From Roseateles sp. XES5 (GTDB taxonomy: Bacteria > Pseudomonadota > Alphaproteobacteria > Rhizobiales > Rhizobiaceae): a stretch of 64,000 nucleotides of DNA. Shown one piece after another: positions 1-9,275 of the stretch (position 1 is the stretch's first letter; the number at the start of each line of letters is the position of its first letter). The notes beneath the pieces are model-generated. The model saw only the letters and a list, made by a program, of their open reading frames with translations. It was not told the DNA's origin and ran no database searches. Location of the stretch: assembly GCF_020535545.1 (NCBI RefSeq), contig NZ_CP084752.1, positions 1,843,501 to 1,907,500 on the forward strand. The letters are read 5' to 3'. The position numbers and the translations under genes are program-made.

Positions 1-1130
<1,130 letters not shown>

Positions 1131-1374
1131 CACCGTTGCTTTTCGTTTGGGGCGATGGCGGTACGCCGTTCCGTTCCTCAATCGCACCGTTGCCAAAGAC
1201 CGGCGGCTGCACCGCGAAACATCCAATCAAGCCAGCCTTGGCGCGTCGTCAGACGGCTTTTCGGTAGAACCACGGGTGAAAACACTGTGTGCGTGAAGCC
1301 GCTGCAAGCGCTTTCTACGCACGGCGCGCCAAACTCTTTCCCTTTGCCGGAAACATGCGCTAAGGGCATCAGCC
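1131..1374. other. noncoding spacer between the IS transposase and thiN
   Basis: No convincing gene is present. The spacer must hold the right end of the IS110 element and the thiN promoter. A weak stem with arms 1289-1294 and 1317-1322 lies about 50 bases before thiN. No TPP riboswitch (thi box) was recognised, although thiN acts in thiamine metabolism. Confidence 0.4.
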
Positions 1375-2040
1375 ATGACCAAGCCGGCTCGCACAGACCA
1401 GACCTTCGTCGTCCTTCTCGGGGGCGTGCTTTCGGCGACGCCGCGGCTTCGGGCCGATGTCGCCGGTGCGCGCGTCGTGGCGGCGGATGGCGGCATGCGG
1501 CATGCGGCGGGGCTTGGCCTCACGCCGGAACTCTGGGTCGGCGATTTCGATTCGACACCGGCCGATCTTGTCGCCGCCTGGCCTGATATCGAGCGTCAGC
1601 CCTATCCCGTCGCCAAGAACGAGACGGACGGGGCCATCGCGGTTTCCGTCGCTATCGAGCGCGGCGCGCGAAACATCCTTCTGGCCGGTGCGCTCGGCGG
1701 CGAACGCAGCGACCATGCCCTGATGCATCTCCTCCATGCCGTTTCGCTGGAAGAAGAGGGCTTTGCGATCAAGCTCACCTCCGGCGAGGAGGAGGCCTGG
1801 CCGCTCCTGCCGGGGGTACGCGAGATCGACCTGCCGAAGGACAGCCTTTTTTCCGTTCTCGGTCTCACGCCGCTGTCCGGCCTTTTCATCGAGAACGTGC
1901 GCTATCCGCTCGCCGACTTTTCCTTGCCCTTCGGCTCGTCGCGCACCATTTCCAATGTCGCGGAAGGCCCGATCCGCCTTTCGCTCGCCTCCGGCCGCGC
2001 GATCCTCATCGCCCGGCCTTTTGACCTTTCAGGAGCCTGA
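1375..2040 (+). CDS. thiN: thiamine pyrophosphokinase
   Basis: Transfers pyrophosphate from ATP to thiamine to make thiamine diphosphate in the cytoplasm. The 221-residue length is typical. Family motifs are visible in order: VVAADGGMRHAAGLG (about 34-48), the catalytic WVGDFDS (about 54-60), KNETDGAIA (about 81-89) and GGERSDHALMHL (about 108-119). The C-terminal part matches the beta-sandwich thiamin-binding domain (ISNVAEGPIRLSLASGRAI). The stop codon lies three bases before the ABC-F start, so the two genes are probably co-transcribed. The IS110 element lies just upstream and could affect its expression. The assignment is firm on motif order. Confidence 0.93.
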   Translation: MTKPARTDQTFVVLLGGVLSATPRLRADVAGARVVAADGGMRHAAGLGLTPELWVGDFDSTPADLVAAWPDIERQPYPVAKNETDGAIAVSVAIERGARNILLAGALGGERSDHALMHLLHAVSLEEEGFAIKLTSGEEEAWPLLPGVREIDLPKDSLFSVLGLTPLSGLFIENVRYPLADFSLPFGSSRTISNVAEGPIRLSLASGRAILIARPFDLSGA

Positions 2041-2043
2041 CCC

Positions 2044-3870
2044 TTGGCACCGCCCATCCTCAAACTCGACGATATCTTCCTCAGCTTCGGCGGCACGCCG
2101 CTGCTTGCCGGCGCCAGCCTACAGGTGGAGCCAGGCGACCGCATCTGCCTCGTCGGCCGCAACGGCTCCGGCAAGTCGACGCTGATGAAGATCGCCGCCG
2201 GCCTTGCCGAGGCGCAGTCGGGCGAGGTCTTCCGCCACCCGTCCGCGACCGTTCGCTACCTGCACCAGGCACCGGATTTCGACGGTTACGATACGGTCGC
2301 CGCCTATGCCGAAGCCGGTCTCGGCCCGTCCGACGATCCGTACCGTGTCACCTATCTGCTCGAACATCTCGGCCTTTCCGGCAACGAGGATCCGAAGTCG
2401 CTATCGGGCGGCGAGGCGCGCCGGGCGGCGCTTGCCCGCGTCATGGCGCCGGAGCCGGATATCCTGCTGCTCGACGAGCCGACGAACCATCTCGACCTGC
2501 CCACCATCGAATGGCTCGAAGGCGAGTTGCAATCCACCCGCTCGGCGCTCATCGTCATCTCGCACGACCGCCGCTTCCTCGAAAAGGTCTCCAACGCCAC
2601 CGTCTGGCTCGACCGTGGCCAGTCGCGTCGCCTCAATCGCGGCTTTGCCCATTTCGAGGCCTGGCGGGACGAGGTGCTGGAAGCCGAGGAGCTGGAGCAG
2701 CACAAGCTCGGCAAGGCCATCGAGCGCGAGGAGCACTGGCTGCGCTACGGCGTCACCGCGCGCCGCAAGCGCAACATGCGCCGCCTCGGCGAGCTGCAGG
2801 ACATGCGCGCCCGCCACCGCGGTCACAAGGGGCCGCAGGGCACCGTGCAGGCGACCGTGTCGGATGCGCAGGAATCCGGCAAGCTGGTCATCGAGGCGGA
2901 GAAGATCACGAAGTCCTATGGCGAGCGTACCATCGTTGCGCCCTTCTCGATCCGCGTGCATCGGGGCGACTGCATCGGCCTCGTCGGCCCGAACGGCGCC
3001 GGCAAGACGACGCTCCTGAAGATGCTGACCGGCCAGCTCGAGCCGGACGACGGCTGGGTGAAGCTCGGCACCAATCTCGAGATCGCCACACTCGACCAAC
3101 GTCGCGAGGACCTCAACCTCGATGACACGCTCGCCCACTATCTCACCGACGGGCGCGGCGAGACCCTGCTGGTCAATGGCGAACAGCGCCATGTCACCGG
3201 CTATATGAAGGAATTTCTCTTCCAGCCGGAACAGGCCCGCACGCCCATCCGCAACCTTTCCGGCGGCGAGCGTGCCCGACTGATGCTGGCGCGTATCCTG
3301 TCGCGCCCGACGAATCTTCTCATCCTCGATGAGCCGACCAACGATCTCGACATCGAGACTCTGGACCTGTTGCAGGAAATCGTCACGGGTTTTTCCGGCA
3401 CGGTGCTGCTCGTCAGCCACGACCGCGATTTCCTCGACCGAACCGTCACGTCCACCATCGCCCCGGCCGATCCGGAAAGCCCTGACGGACGCTGGATCGA
3501 ATATGCCGGCGGCTATTCCGACATGATGGCCCAGCGTCGCGGGGTCATCGAAGAGAAGCGCAGGGCAGAAAAGGCCGAGAAGGCGAAGTCCGCCGAGATG
3601 GCCGTCGCCTCGCCTGCCGAGAACAAGGGCAAGGGCAAGCTTTCCTACAAACAGAAATTCGCGCTCGAAAATCTGCCGAAGGACATGGAGAAAGCGGAAA
3701 GGGAGATCGCCGCCCGCGAGGCGAAGATGGCCGATCCGAACCTCTTCACCAAGGATCCAGCCTCCTTCAACAAGCTCGCGGCCGAGATGGAGAAGCTGCG
3801 CGATAGCCTGGTGAAGATGGAAGAGGAATGGCTGGAGCTGGAAATGCTGCGGGAGGAACTGGAGGGCTGA
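2044..3870 (+). CDS. ABC-F family ATPase, Uup-like
   Basis: A cytosolic tandem ABC ATPase of the ABC-F class, which act on ribosomes rather than as transporters; no membrane segment is seen. Domain 1 has GRNGSGKST (about 39-47), signature LSGGEARRA and LLLDEPTNHLD. Domain 2 has GPNGAGKTT (about 315-323), LSGGERARL and LILDEPTNDLD. The basic linker between them holds the ARRKRNMRRLGEL helix. The last 75 or so residues form a charged coiled coil (about 525-608), which favours the Uup subfamily, linked in E. coli to transposon excision and ribosome quality control. TTG is the start, three bases after the thiN stop, so the pair probably forms an operon. EttA is less likely because of the C-terminal tail. 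Confidence 0.9.
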   Translation: MAPPILKLDDIFLSFGGTPLLAGASLQVEPGDRICLVGRNGSGKSTLMKIAAGLAEAQSGEVFRHPSATVRYLHQAPDFDGYDTVAAYAEAGLGPSDDPYRVTYLLEHLGLSGNEDPKSLSGGEARRAALARVMAPEPDILLLDEPTNHLDLPTIEWLEGELQSTRSALIVISHDRRFLEKVSNATVWLDRGQSRRLNRGFAHFEAWRDEVLEAEELEQHKLGKAIEREEHWLRYGVTARRKRNMRRLGELQDMRARHRGHKGPQGTVQATVSDAQESGKLVIEAEKITKSYGERTIVAPFSIRVHRGDCIGLVGPNGAGKTTLLKMLTGQLEPDDGWVKLGTNLEIATLDQRREDLNLDDTLAHYLTDGRGETLLVNGEQRHVTGYMKEFLFQPEQARTPIRNLSGGERARLMLARILSRPTNLLILDEPTNDLDIETLDLLQEIVTGFSGTVLLVSHDRDFLDRTVTSTIAPADPESPDGRWIEYAGGYSDMMAQRRGVIEEKRRAEKAEKAKSAEMAVASPAENKGKGKLSYKQKFALENLPKDMEKAEREIAAREAKMADPNLFTKDPASFNKLAAEMEKLRDSLVKMEEEWLELEMLREELEG

Positions 3871-3908
3871 GACCCCTCTTGAAGCAATCCGTCCTTGCCC
3901 CTTCGTTG

Positions 3909-3986
3909 TACCCGAGCTTGATCCGGGTATTCATCGGCCAAGGGGCAAGACATGGCGTACCCTGTTCCCTCCGGAACAGCGCCATG
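3909..3986. repeat. pair of palindromic elements (possible rhizobial intergenic repeat)
   Basis: Two strong inverted repeats lie head to tail between the ABC-F gene and the small secreted protein gene. The first has arms 3909-3914 and 3924-3929 (TACCCG...CGGGTA). Its core, CCGAGCTTGATCCGGG, resembles short palindromic repeats scattered in alphaproteobacterial intergenic DNA. The second has an outer seven-base stem (3951-3957 with 3980-3986) and an inner seven-base stem (3962-3968 with 3973-3979) around a CTCC loop. No T-run follows, so neither looks like an ordinary terminator. Membership of a repeat family is inferred. Confidence 0.45.
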
Positions 3987-4005
3987 CGCGGCGATATGGG
4001 ACAGT

Positions 4006-4042
4006 CGGGTCATTGGATGAGGGGATCTCATCCTGCAACCCG
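4006..4042 (+). promoter_or_regulatory. hairpin in the leader of the small secreted protein gene
   Basis: A two-tier hairpin sits just before the ribosome binding site. The outer arms are 4006-4010 and 4038-4042. The inner seven-base stem pairs GGATGAG (4015-4021) with CTCATCC (4027-4033). An AGGAG site follows at about 4052-4056, before the ATG at 4063. The position suits mRNA stability or translational control, but the role is unknown. Confidence 0.35.
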
Positions 4043-4062
4043 AAAGAGATCAGGAGAGTCCC

Positions 4063-4272
4063 ATGCGCAAGTTCATCGTTTCCGCCGTCGTCGCCGTCGT
4101 TGCCGCCGTTTCCTTCGCCGCGCCGTCCGAGGCTGGCTACTACGGCTACGGCCACAAGAGCCATGGTTACAGCAAGCACTACGGCTACAAGAAGCACTTC
4201 AAGAAGCACTATTACGGCGGCGACTACGGCGTGAAGATCATCATCAAGAAGAAGCACTACGACTACTACTGA
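4063..4272 (+). CDS. small secreted Gly/Tyr/Lys/His-rich protein, function unknown
   Basis: A 69-residue protein with a clear N-terminal signal peptide: basic start, hydrophobic core VSAVVAVVAAVSFA and likely cleavage after PSEA (about residue 24). The mature part is almost wholly Gly, Tyr, Lys and His, in GYYGYGHK and KKHYGG-type runs, and ends in HYDYY. Such His/Tyr-rich short exported proteins could bind metals or the cell surface, but no family is recognised. An AGGAG site fixes the start and a strong terminator follows the stop, so the gene is monocistronic. GC-rich synonymous codon use and the signal peptide argue that it is a real gene. Confidence 0.75.
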   Translation: MRKFIVSAVVAVVAAVSFAAPSEAGYYGYGHKSHGYSKHYGYKKHFKKHYYGGDYGVKIIIKKKHYDYY

Positions 4273-4296
4273 GCCGTGGCTCTTCGAGAAAACGAC

Positions 4297-4329
4297 AAGG
4301 CCCGGATGCCCGCCGCATCCGGGCCTTTT
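4297..4329 (+). terminator. Rho-independent terminator after the small secreted protein gene
   Basis: A perfect stem pairs 4299-4309 with 4315-4325 around a CCGCC loop, extended by AA/TT pairs and followed by TTTT. It lies 26 bases after the stop and isolates this gene from the metA riboswitch downstream. Confidence 0.9.
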
Positions 4330-4382
4330 AGACTCGATCAGGCGGATTGATTCGCGAGCCGACTGGGTTTATCTAATTTGCT

Positions 4383-4437
4383 CGTGGTGATTTGGCCGGC
4401 CGGCTTGCAGCCACGTTAAACAAGTCGCTAAAGGGCC
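4383..4437 (+). promoter_or_regulatory. SAM-II riboswitch (metA motif)
   Basis: The block matches the alphaproteobacterial SAM-II aptamer. P1 pairs CGTGG (4383-4387) with CCACG (4411-4415). The conserved GTGATTTGG and CGGCTTGCAGCC strings follow, then TTAAACAAGTCGCTAAA (4416-4432). The 3' GGCC (4434-4437) can pair with GGCC at 4394-4397 to close the pseudoknot. SAM-II binds S-adenosylmethionine and lowers expression of methionine genes. Here it sits about 75 bases before metA, with an intrinsic terminator in between. Confidence 0.93.
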
Positions 4438-4460
4438 GCGCGAGGAAGACCTTACGTGGA

Positions 4461-4495
4461 CCGGTTGCGACATCGTTGCGGCCGGTTTTTGTTTT
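4461..4495 (+). terminator. attenuator terminator of the metA riboswitch
   Basis: Arms 4461-4471 and 4475-4485 form an uninterrupted 11-base-pair stem with three G-U pairs and an ATC loop, followed by TTTTTGTTTT. It lies between the SAM-II aptamer and metA, so it is placed to stop transcription when SAM is bound. The terminator 3' arm (4479-4485) is also complementary to 4396-4402 within the aptamer, which gives a possible antiterminator pairing. That alternative fold is inference. Confidence 0.85.
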
Positions 4496-4510
4496 GGATC
4501 GAGTTGAGAC

Positions 4511-5434
4511 ATGCCCATCAAGATTCCCGATACGCTCCCCGCCTTCGAGACCCTCGTTCACGAGGGTGTGCGGGTGATGACCGAAACGGTGGCGATCCGG
4601 CAGGATATCCGACCGCTGCAGATCGGGCTGCTCAATCTCATGCCGAATAAGATCAAGACGGAAGTGCAGATGGCGCGCCTCGTCGGCGCTTCGCCGCTGC
4701 AGGTCGAACTGTCGCTGATTCGCGTCGGGGGGCACCGTGCCAAGAACACCTCCGAAGATCATCTGCTGGCCTTCTACGACACGTGGGAGGAGGTGCGGCA
4801 CCGCAAGTTCGACGGCCTCATCATCACCGGGGCGCCGGTGGAAACGCTCGACTACGAGGACGTCACCTATTGGGACGAGATGAAACAGATCCTCGACTGG
4901 ACCGAGACCAACGTGCATTCGACGCTGAATGTCTGCTGGGGTGCGATGGCGGCGATCTACCATTTCCATGGCGTGCCGAAACGTACGCTTGAGGAAAAGG
5001 CCTTCGGCGTCTATCGCCACCACAATCGCAAACCCTCGTCGGTCTATCTTAACGGCTTCTCGGATAATTTCGAAGTGCCGGTGTCACGCTGGACGGAAAT
5101 CCGTATCGAGGACATCCGCGCGGTGCCGGAACTCGACATCCTGCTCGATTCCGACGAAACCGGTGTCTGCTTCGTGCAGGAGAAGGCCGGCAACCGGCTC
5201 TATATCTTCAACCACGTGGAATATGATTCGACCTCGCTCGCCGACGAATATTTCCGCGACGTCTCGGCCGGCGTGCCGATCAAGCTGCCGAAGAACTATT
5301 TTCCGCACAACGATCCCTCGTTGCCGCCGCAGAACCGCTGGCGCGGTCATGCGCATCTGCTCTTCGGCAACTGGATCAACGAAATCTACCAGACAACACC
5401 CTATGACCTCGAAAAAATCGGAACGGGAGCCTGA
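4511..5434 (+). CDS. metA: homoserine O-acyltransferase MetA, predicted acetyl-CoA specific
   Basis: Acylates L-homoserine, the first committed step of methionine synthesis. The 307 residues are full length for the family. The nucleophile Cys142 lies in NVCWGAMAA, and His235 and Glu237 lie in FNHVEYD. Residue 111, in TGAPVE, is Glu. In characterised MetA proteins Glu at 111 goes with acetyl-CoA use and Gly with succinyl-CoA use, so this enzyme is probably a homoserine O-acetyltransferase despite its MetA fold. Expression should be controlled by the upstream SAM-II riboswitch and terminator. The stop is followed two bases later by a GNAT gene, so the two are probably co-transcribed. Confidence 0.95.
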   Translation: MPIKIPDTLPAFETLVHEGVRVMTETVAIRQDIRPLQIGLLNLMPNKIKTEVQMARLVGASPLQVELSLIRVGGHRAKNTSEDHLLAFYDTWEEVRHRKFDGLIITGAPVETLDYEDVTYWDEMKQILDWTETNVHSTLNVCWGAMAAIYHFHGVPKRTLEEKAFGVYRHHNRKPSSVYLNGFSDNFEVPVSRWTEIRIEDIRAVPELDILLDSDETGVCFVQEKAGNRLYIFNHVEYDSTSLADEYFRDVSAGVPIKLPKNYFPHNDPSLPPQNRWRGHAHLLFGNWINEIYQTTPYDLEKIGTGA

Positions 5435-5436
5435 TC

Positions 5437-5889
5437 ATGAGCCGTGTCGTCGTTCGCCCTCTGCACAAGGATGATGAAGGCGAATGGCGGCGCCTGTGGA
5501 CCGCCTATCTCGCCTTCTACGAGACGGTGCTGCCGGAGGAGATCTTCGCCAGCACGTTCGCCCGCCTGACGGGCGAAGTGGCGGAGGGTGAATATCGCGG
5601 CCTTCTCGCCACGCTCGACGGCAAGCCTGTCGGTCTTGCGCATTATCTCTTCCATCGCTCCTGCTGGACCATCGACAGCATCTGCTACCTGCAGGATCTC
5701 TATGCCGATCCCGACGTGCGCGGCACGGGCATCGGCCGGGCGCTGATCGAAGGCGTCTATGCCAAGGCGAAGGAAGCCGGCGCGCCGGAAGTCTACTGGA
5801 TGACGCAGGAATTCAACGCCACTGCGCGCGCGCTTTACGACCGTATCGCCGACAAGACGCCCTTCATCGTCTACCAGAAGAATTTCTGA
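5437..5889 (+). CDS. GNAT family N-acetyltransferase
   Basis: A 150-residue acetyl-CoA-dependent acetyltransferase of the GNAT fold. Visible features are an N-terminal beta strand (VVVRPLHKDDEGEWRRLW), the core strand AHYLFHRSCWTIDSICYLQDLYAD, and the pyrophosphate-binding motif DVRGTGIGRALIEGV (about 97-111). The C-terminal strand, VYWMTQEFNATARALYD, is typical. The substrate is unknown. It follows metA after only two bases, so it is probably read from the same SAM-controlled transcript, although no direct link with methionine synthesis can be shown. Confidence 0.88.
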   Translation: MSRVVVRPLHKDDEGEWRRLWTAYLAFYETVLPEEIFASTFARLTGEVAEGEYRGLLATLDGKPVGLAHYLFHRSCWTIDSICYLQDLYADPDVRGTGIGRALIEGVYAKAKEAGAPEVYWMTQEFNATARALYDRIADKTPFIVYQKNF

Positions 5890-5983
5890 GACCGTGCTTC
5901 CTACAAAAGTATGACTTTTTGATTGCAAGGCGGCGGCAATTGCCGCAGGTTGCCGGCGCGGCGCATCGGGCAGGAGGACAGGC

Positions 5984-7000
5984 GTGGGTGCATCCAATGA
6001 AATCTTCGGCCACCTTCCTTCGGGCGAGGCGGTCGAGCGCATCACGCTTTCCGGCGGCGGTCTCACCGCGCAGGTGCTGACCTGGGGCGCGATCATCCAG
6101 GATCTGCGCCTTGACGGGCATGTGGCCCCCCTCGTGCTCGGCTTCGAGGATCTTCCATCCTATCTCGCCCACTCTCCCTATTTCGGCGCGACGCCGGGGC
6201 GTTGTGCCAATCGTATCGCCGGTGGACGCTTCGTCCTCGATGGCACGCCGTATCAGCTCGAATGCAACGAACGCGGCGTCACCCACCTGCATGGCGGCAG
6301 CGATGGCATCGGCCAGCAGAACTGGCGCGTCGCGGTGCAGGGTGCGGATTTCGTCACGCTGGCCTTTACCGATCCTGCCGGCCGCGCCGGCTATCCAGGC
6401 AATTGCGCGATCACCTGCACCTATCGGCTCTCCGGCGACGGCACGCTTGCCGTCGTCTATGAAGCGACGGCGGACGCACCGACGCCGGTCAATCTCTGCC
6501 AGCACAGCTATTTCAATCTCGATGGCGGTGCCGACGCTCTCGATCACGAAATCCGCCTTGCGGCCGACCATTACCTGCCCGTCGATGAAACGCTCATCCC
6601 CACCGGCGAAATCCGCCCCGTCGCCGGAACGTCCTTCGACCTGACCGGCTGGACGCCCTTCCGCCGTCAGGTGGAGCCGGGTGGCATCGCCTTCGACCAC
6701 AATTTCTGCCTTTCCGACGAACGGCGGGAAAAGCGACGGGTGGCCACGGTGCGCAGTTCCCTTTCCGGCGTTTCCCTTGACGTTCTCACCACGGAGCCCG
6801 GCGTGCAGCTCTATACCGGCGCCCATGTGAACCCGTCCGTCGCCGGTTTGGGTGGCCGGCGTTACGGCGCCTTCGCCGGTTTCTGCCTGGAAACGCAGAT
6901 CTGGCCGGATGCCGTCAACCATGCGCACTTCCCCTCGGCGGTGCTGCGGCCTGGCGAAACGCTACGGCAGGAAACGAACTACGTCTTCCGAAAGGGCTGA
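5984..7000 (+). CDS. galM: aldose 1-epimerase (galactose mutarotase)
   Basis: Interconverts the alpha and beta anomers of hexoses such as galactose. The 338-residue product begins at a GTG with a strong AGGAGG site about eight bases upstream. Family landmarks include PYFGATPGRCANRIAGG (about 65-81), the catalytic His region VNLCQHSYFNLDG (about 169-181), DHNFCL and the C-terminal GFCLETQIWPDAVN, whose Glu is the general base. It stands alone between metA-GNAT and the chemoreceptor. Its closeness to the polysaccharide block may be accidental. Confidence 0.93.
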   Translation: MGASNEIFGHLPSGEAVERITLSGGGLTAQVLTWGAIIQDLRLDGHVAPLVLGFEDLPSYLAHSPYFGATPGRCANRIAGGRFVLDGTPYQLECNERGVTHLHGGSDGIGQQNWRVAVQGADFVTLAFTDPAGRAGYPGNCAITCTYRLSGDGTLAVVYEATADAPTPVNLCQHSYFNLDGGADALDHEIRLAADHYLPVDETLIPTGEIRPVAGTSFDLTGWTPFRRQVEPGGIAFDHNFCLSDERREKRRVATVRSSLSGVSLDVLTTEPGVQLYTGAHVNPSVAGLGGRRYGAFAGFCLETQIWPDAVNHAHFPSAVLRPGETLRQETNYVFRKG

Positions 7001-7143
7001 GCTTCCCCCCTCGAACAGATTGTCAAAAGGCAAGAAAATCGAAACCTTTGTCGCCGACAACGGCCGCATGGACCCGCAATGACGCCGGGTTGTGCGGGAT
7101 TGAACGCGCCAGGACAGCGCCGGTCGCCCCAGGGGACCTGCCC

Positions 7144-9051
7144 ATGAAAATCTCCGATCTCTCCATTTCGCGGAAAGTCGGCCTGCTCGTGCTCCTGATG
7201 GGTATTGCGGCCGGCACCATCGCCACGGTCGGCAGCCGCGGTCTCACTTCGCTGGGCGCCGCGCTTCAGGATACCGGTGCGCGCGAGGAAGTCGCCCGCG
7301 AGGCCATGGACCTGCGCGTCGACGTCATCGCGATCAGCCGCATGACCTATCAGCTCGCCATGGCGCCGGAAAAGGCGGCCGATTTTGCCGCCGAGACGGA
7401 AAAGCGCGCCGCGGAAATGCTGGATCGCCTGCCGAAGATCGCCTCCACCGCTGATGCGACCGAACAGAAGCAGCTCGACGCGATCCGCGCTGCCCTGGCA
7501 CCCTATTTCGAGGATATCCGCGCCATGGTCGCCGTGGCCGGTTCCGACAAGGGCCAGGACCGCGCCGCGCTGCTCGCCGCGCTCGACAAGGCCCTGGATG
7601 GCCAGAAGGCCGTGACCGCCGCGATCAAGGAATATTCGGCCTATTCCGCCGACACGCTCTCCGGCTCGCGGGCCGTCGCGATCTCCCGCTCGACGACAAC
7701 GCAGATCCTGCTGCTCGCAACCGCTTTTGTCTGCATCGTCGCGGGCATGCTGCTCGCGATGCTCTTTGCCCGCAACGGCATCGTGCGTCCGATCCAGTTG
7801 CTGACCGGCGTGATGTCGAACCTGGCGGCCGGCAAGCTCGATGACGCGATCCCCTGCGCCGACCGCAAGGACGAGATCGGCGCCATGGCACGCACGCTCG
7901 ACGTTTTCCGCGCCAACGAGATGCAGATGCGCGAGATGGAAGCGCAGGAAGCCGCCCTGCAGGCGCAGAGCAAGGACCTGCAATCGAACATCAGCACCAT
8001 CGTCGGGGCCGCCGCCGCCGGCGATTTCTCCCGCCGCATCACCAAGGCCTATGAGGACGCGGACCTCAGCCGTTTCGCCACGAGCGTCAACGAATTGGTG
8101 GAAAATGTCGACAGGGGCGTCACCGAGGTGCGCCGCGTGATCGCCTCGCTTTCCCATGCCGACCTGACGCAGGAAATGGCCGGTCATTTCCAGGGCGACT
8201 TCGCAGAGCTTCAGGCCAACGTCAATGGTGCGATGCTGACGCTGCGCAGCACGATGGGCGGTATCCTCACCACCGCCGGCACCATCACCGGCAATTCCCG
8301 CGAGCTTTCCGCCGCCGCCGACCAGCTTGCCCACCGCACGGAGCAGCAGGCCGCCTCGCTGGAGGAGACCGCTGCTGCACTGGAAGAAATCACCACCACG
8401 GTGAAGACCTCCACGACCCGCGCCATCGAGGCGTCCGAAATCGTGCGCGAAGCCAAGGACAGCGCCGACAAGTCCGGTGAGATCGTGCAGAGCGCCATCG
8501 ATGCCATGGGCCGCATCGAGCAGGCCTCGCGGCAGATGGAGGAGATCATCTCCGTGATCGACGGCATCGCCTTCCAGACCAATATCCTGGCGCTGAACGC
8601 CGCGGTGGAAGCCGCCCGCGCCGGCGAACAGGGCCGCGGTTTCGCCGTGGTGGCCGGCGAGGTGCGCAGCCTCGCCCAGCGCTCGGCCGAGGCCGCCAAG
8701 GAGATCAAGACCCTGATCAATGCCTCGGCCGGCGAAGTGAAGGGCGGGGTCTCGCTGGTGCTGTCGACCGGCGACGTGCTCTCCGAGATCAAGGACCTTG
8801 TCAACCGCGTCAACGACCACGTCGTCTCGATCACCCGCGCCGCCCAGGAACAGTCCGCCGCCCTTGGCGAAATCAACACGGCTGTCACCCAGCTGGACCA
8901 GATGACCCAGCAGAACGCCGCCCTGGTCGAGGAATCGGCCGCCGCCAGCCAGGTCCTTGCCAGTGAAGCTGCCCAACTGCAGTCGGCCCTCTCGCAGTTC
9001 CACATCGGCGAGGGACGCGGCCAGACCGTGCGGCATCGCCGCGCGGCCTAG
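7144..9051 (+). CDS. methyl-accepting chemotaxis protein with two HAMP domains
   Basis: An inner-membrane chemoreceptor of 635 residues. TM1 lies at about 11-31, a short helical periplasmic sensor at about 32-185, and TM2 (ILLLATAFVCIVAGMLLAMLF) at about 188-209. A HAMP domain follows, then a second HAMP-like segment (about 270-380). The signalling domain contains the hairpin tip IDGIAFQTNILALNAAVEAA. No C-terminal CheR/CheB-binding pentapeptide is seen; the protein ends in RHRRAA. The ATG at 7144 is preferred over a start at 7048 because the signal-anchor helix begins right after it. The ligand is unknown. A strong hairpin follows the stop. Confidence 0.93.
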   Translation: MKISDLSISRKVGLLVLLMGIAAGTIATVGSRGLTSLGAALQDTGAREEVAREAMDLRVDVIAISRMTYQLAMAPEKAADFAAETEKRAAEMLDRLPKIASTADATEQKQLDAIRAALAPYFEDIRAMVAVAGSDKGQDRAALLAALDKALDGQKAVTAAIKEYSAYSADTLSGSRAVAISRSTTTQILLLATAFVCIVAGMLLAMLFARNGIVRPIQLLTGVMSNLAAGKLDDAIPCADRKDEIGAMARTLDVFRANEMQMREMEAQEAALQAQSKDLQSNISTIVGAAAAGDFSRRITKAYEDADLSRFATSVNELVENVDRGVTEVRRVIASLSHADLTQEMAGHFQGDFAELQANVNGAMLTLRSTMGGILTTAGTITGNSRELSAAADQLAHRTEQQAASLEETAAALEEITTTVKTSTTRAIEASEIVREAKDSADKSGEIVQSAIDAMGRIEQASRQMEEIISVIDGIAFQTNILALNAAVEAARAGEQGRGFAVVAGEVRSLAQRSAEAAKEIKTLINASAGEVKGGVSLVLSTGDVLSEIKDLVNRVNDHVVSITRAAQEQSAALGEINTAVTQLDQMTQQNAALVEESAAASQVLASEAAQLQSALSQFHIGEGRGQTVRHRRAA

Positions 9052-9070
9052 GCTCATTTTGCCTTTCAAA

Positions 9071-9105
9071 AGCGTGGCTGGGACAATCCCGGCCGCGCTT
9101 CGGCT
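9071..9105 (+). terminator. terminator-like hairpin after the chemoreceptor gene
   Basis: Arms 9071-9083 and 9087-9099 form a 13-pair stem with two G-U pairs and a CAA loop. The following T-run is weak and broken by CGG. The position, 20 bases after the stop, supports termination. Confidence 0.65.
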
Positions 9106-9192
9106 TTCCGGATCGATCTATCGCTCCGCTTGCGCTTTTGAATCATAGAAAGCAATCAGGGCGCGAAGCCGTTTTGCAACAGATTGATTTCC

Positions 9193-9222
9193 TTGCATTT
9201 GTTTCTGGCAGGCTTCTATAGA
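9193..9222 (+). promoter_or_regulatory. possible sigma-70 promoter of the polysaccharide locus
   Basis: TTGCAT (9193-9198) and TATAGA (9217-9222) are 18 bases apart in an AT-rich stretch, 54 bases before the first gene of the locus. No other promoter-like pair stands out between the terminator hairpin and 9276. This is a consensus match by eye only. Confidence 0.35.
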
Positions 9223-9275
9223 AAGCCGGCTGCATTTATTGTAGTTTCCCCGCGATTTTAGGGATGCCTCCTCAT

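Noticed and set aside
1131..1374. Possible TPP riboswitch before thiN
   Set aside because: The conserved thi-box strings were not found.
6979..9069. A 696-codon minus-strand frame
   Set aside because: Antisense of the chemoreceptor gene.
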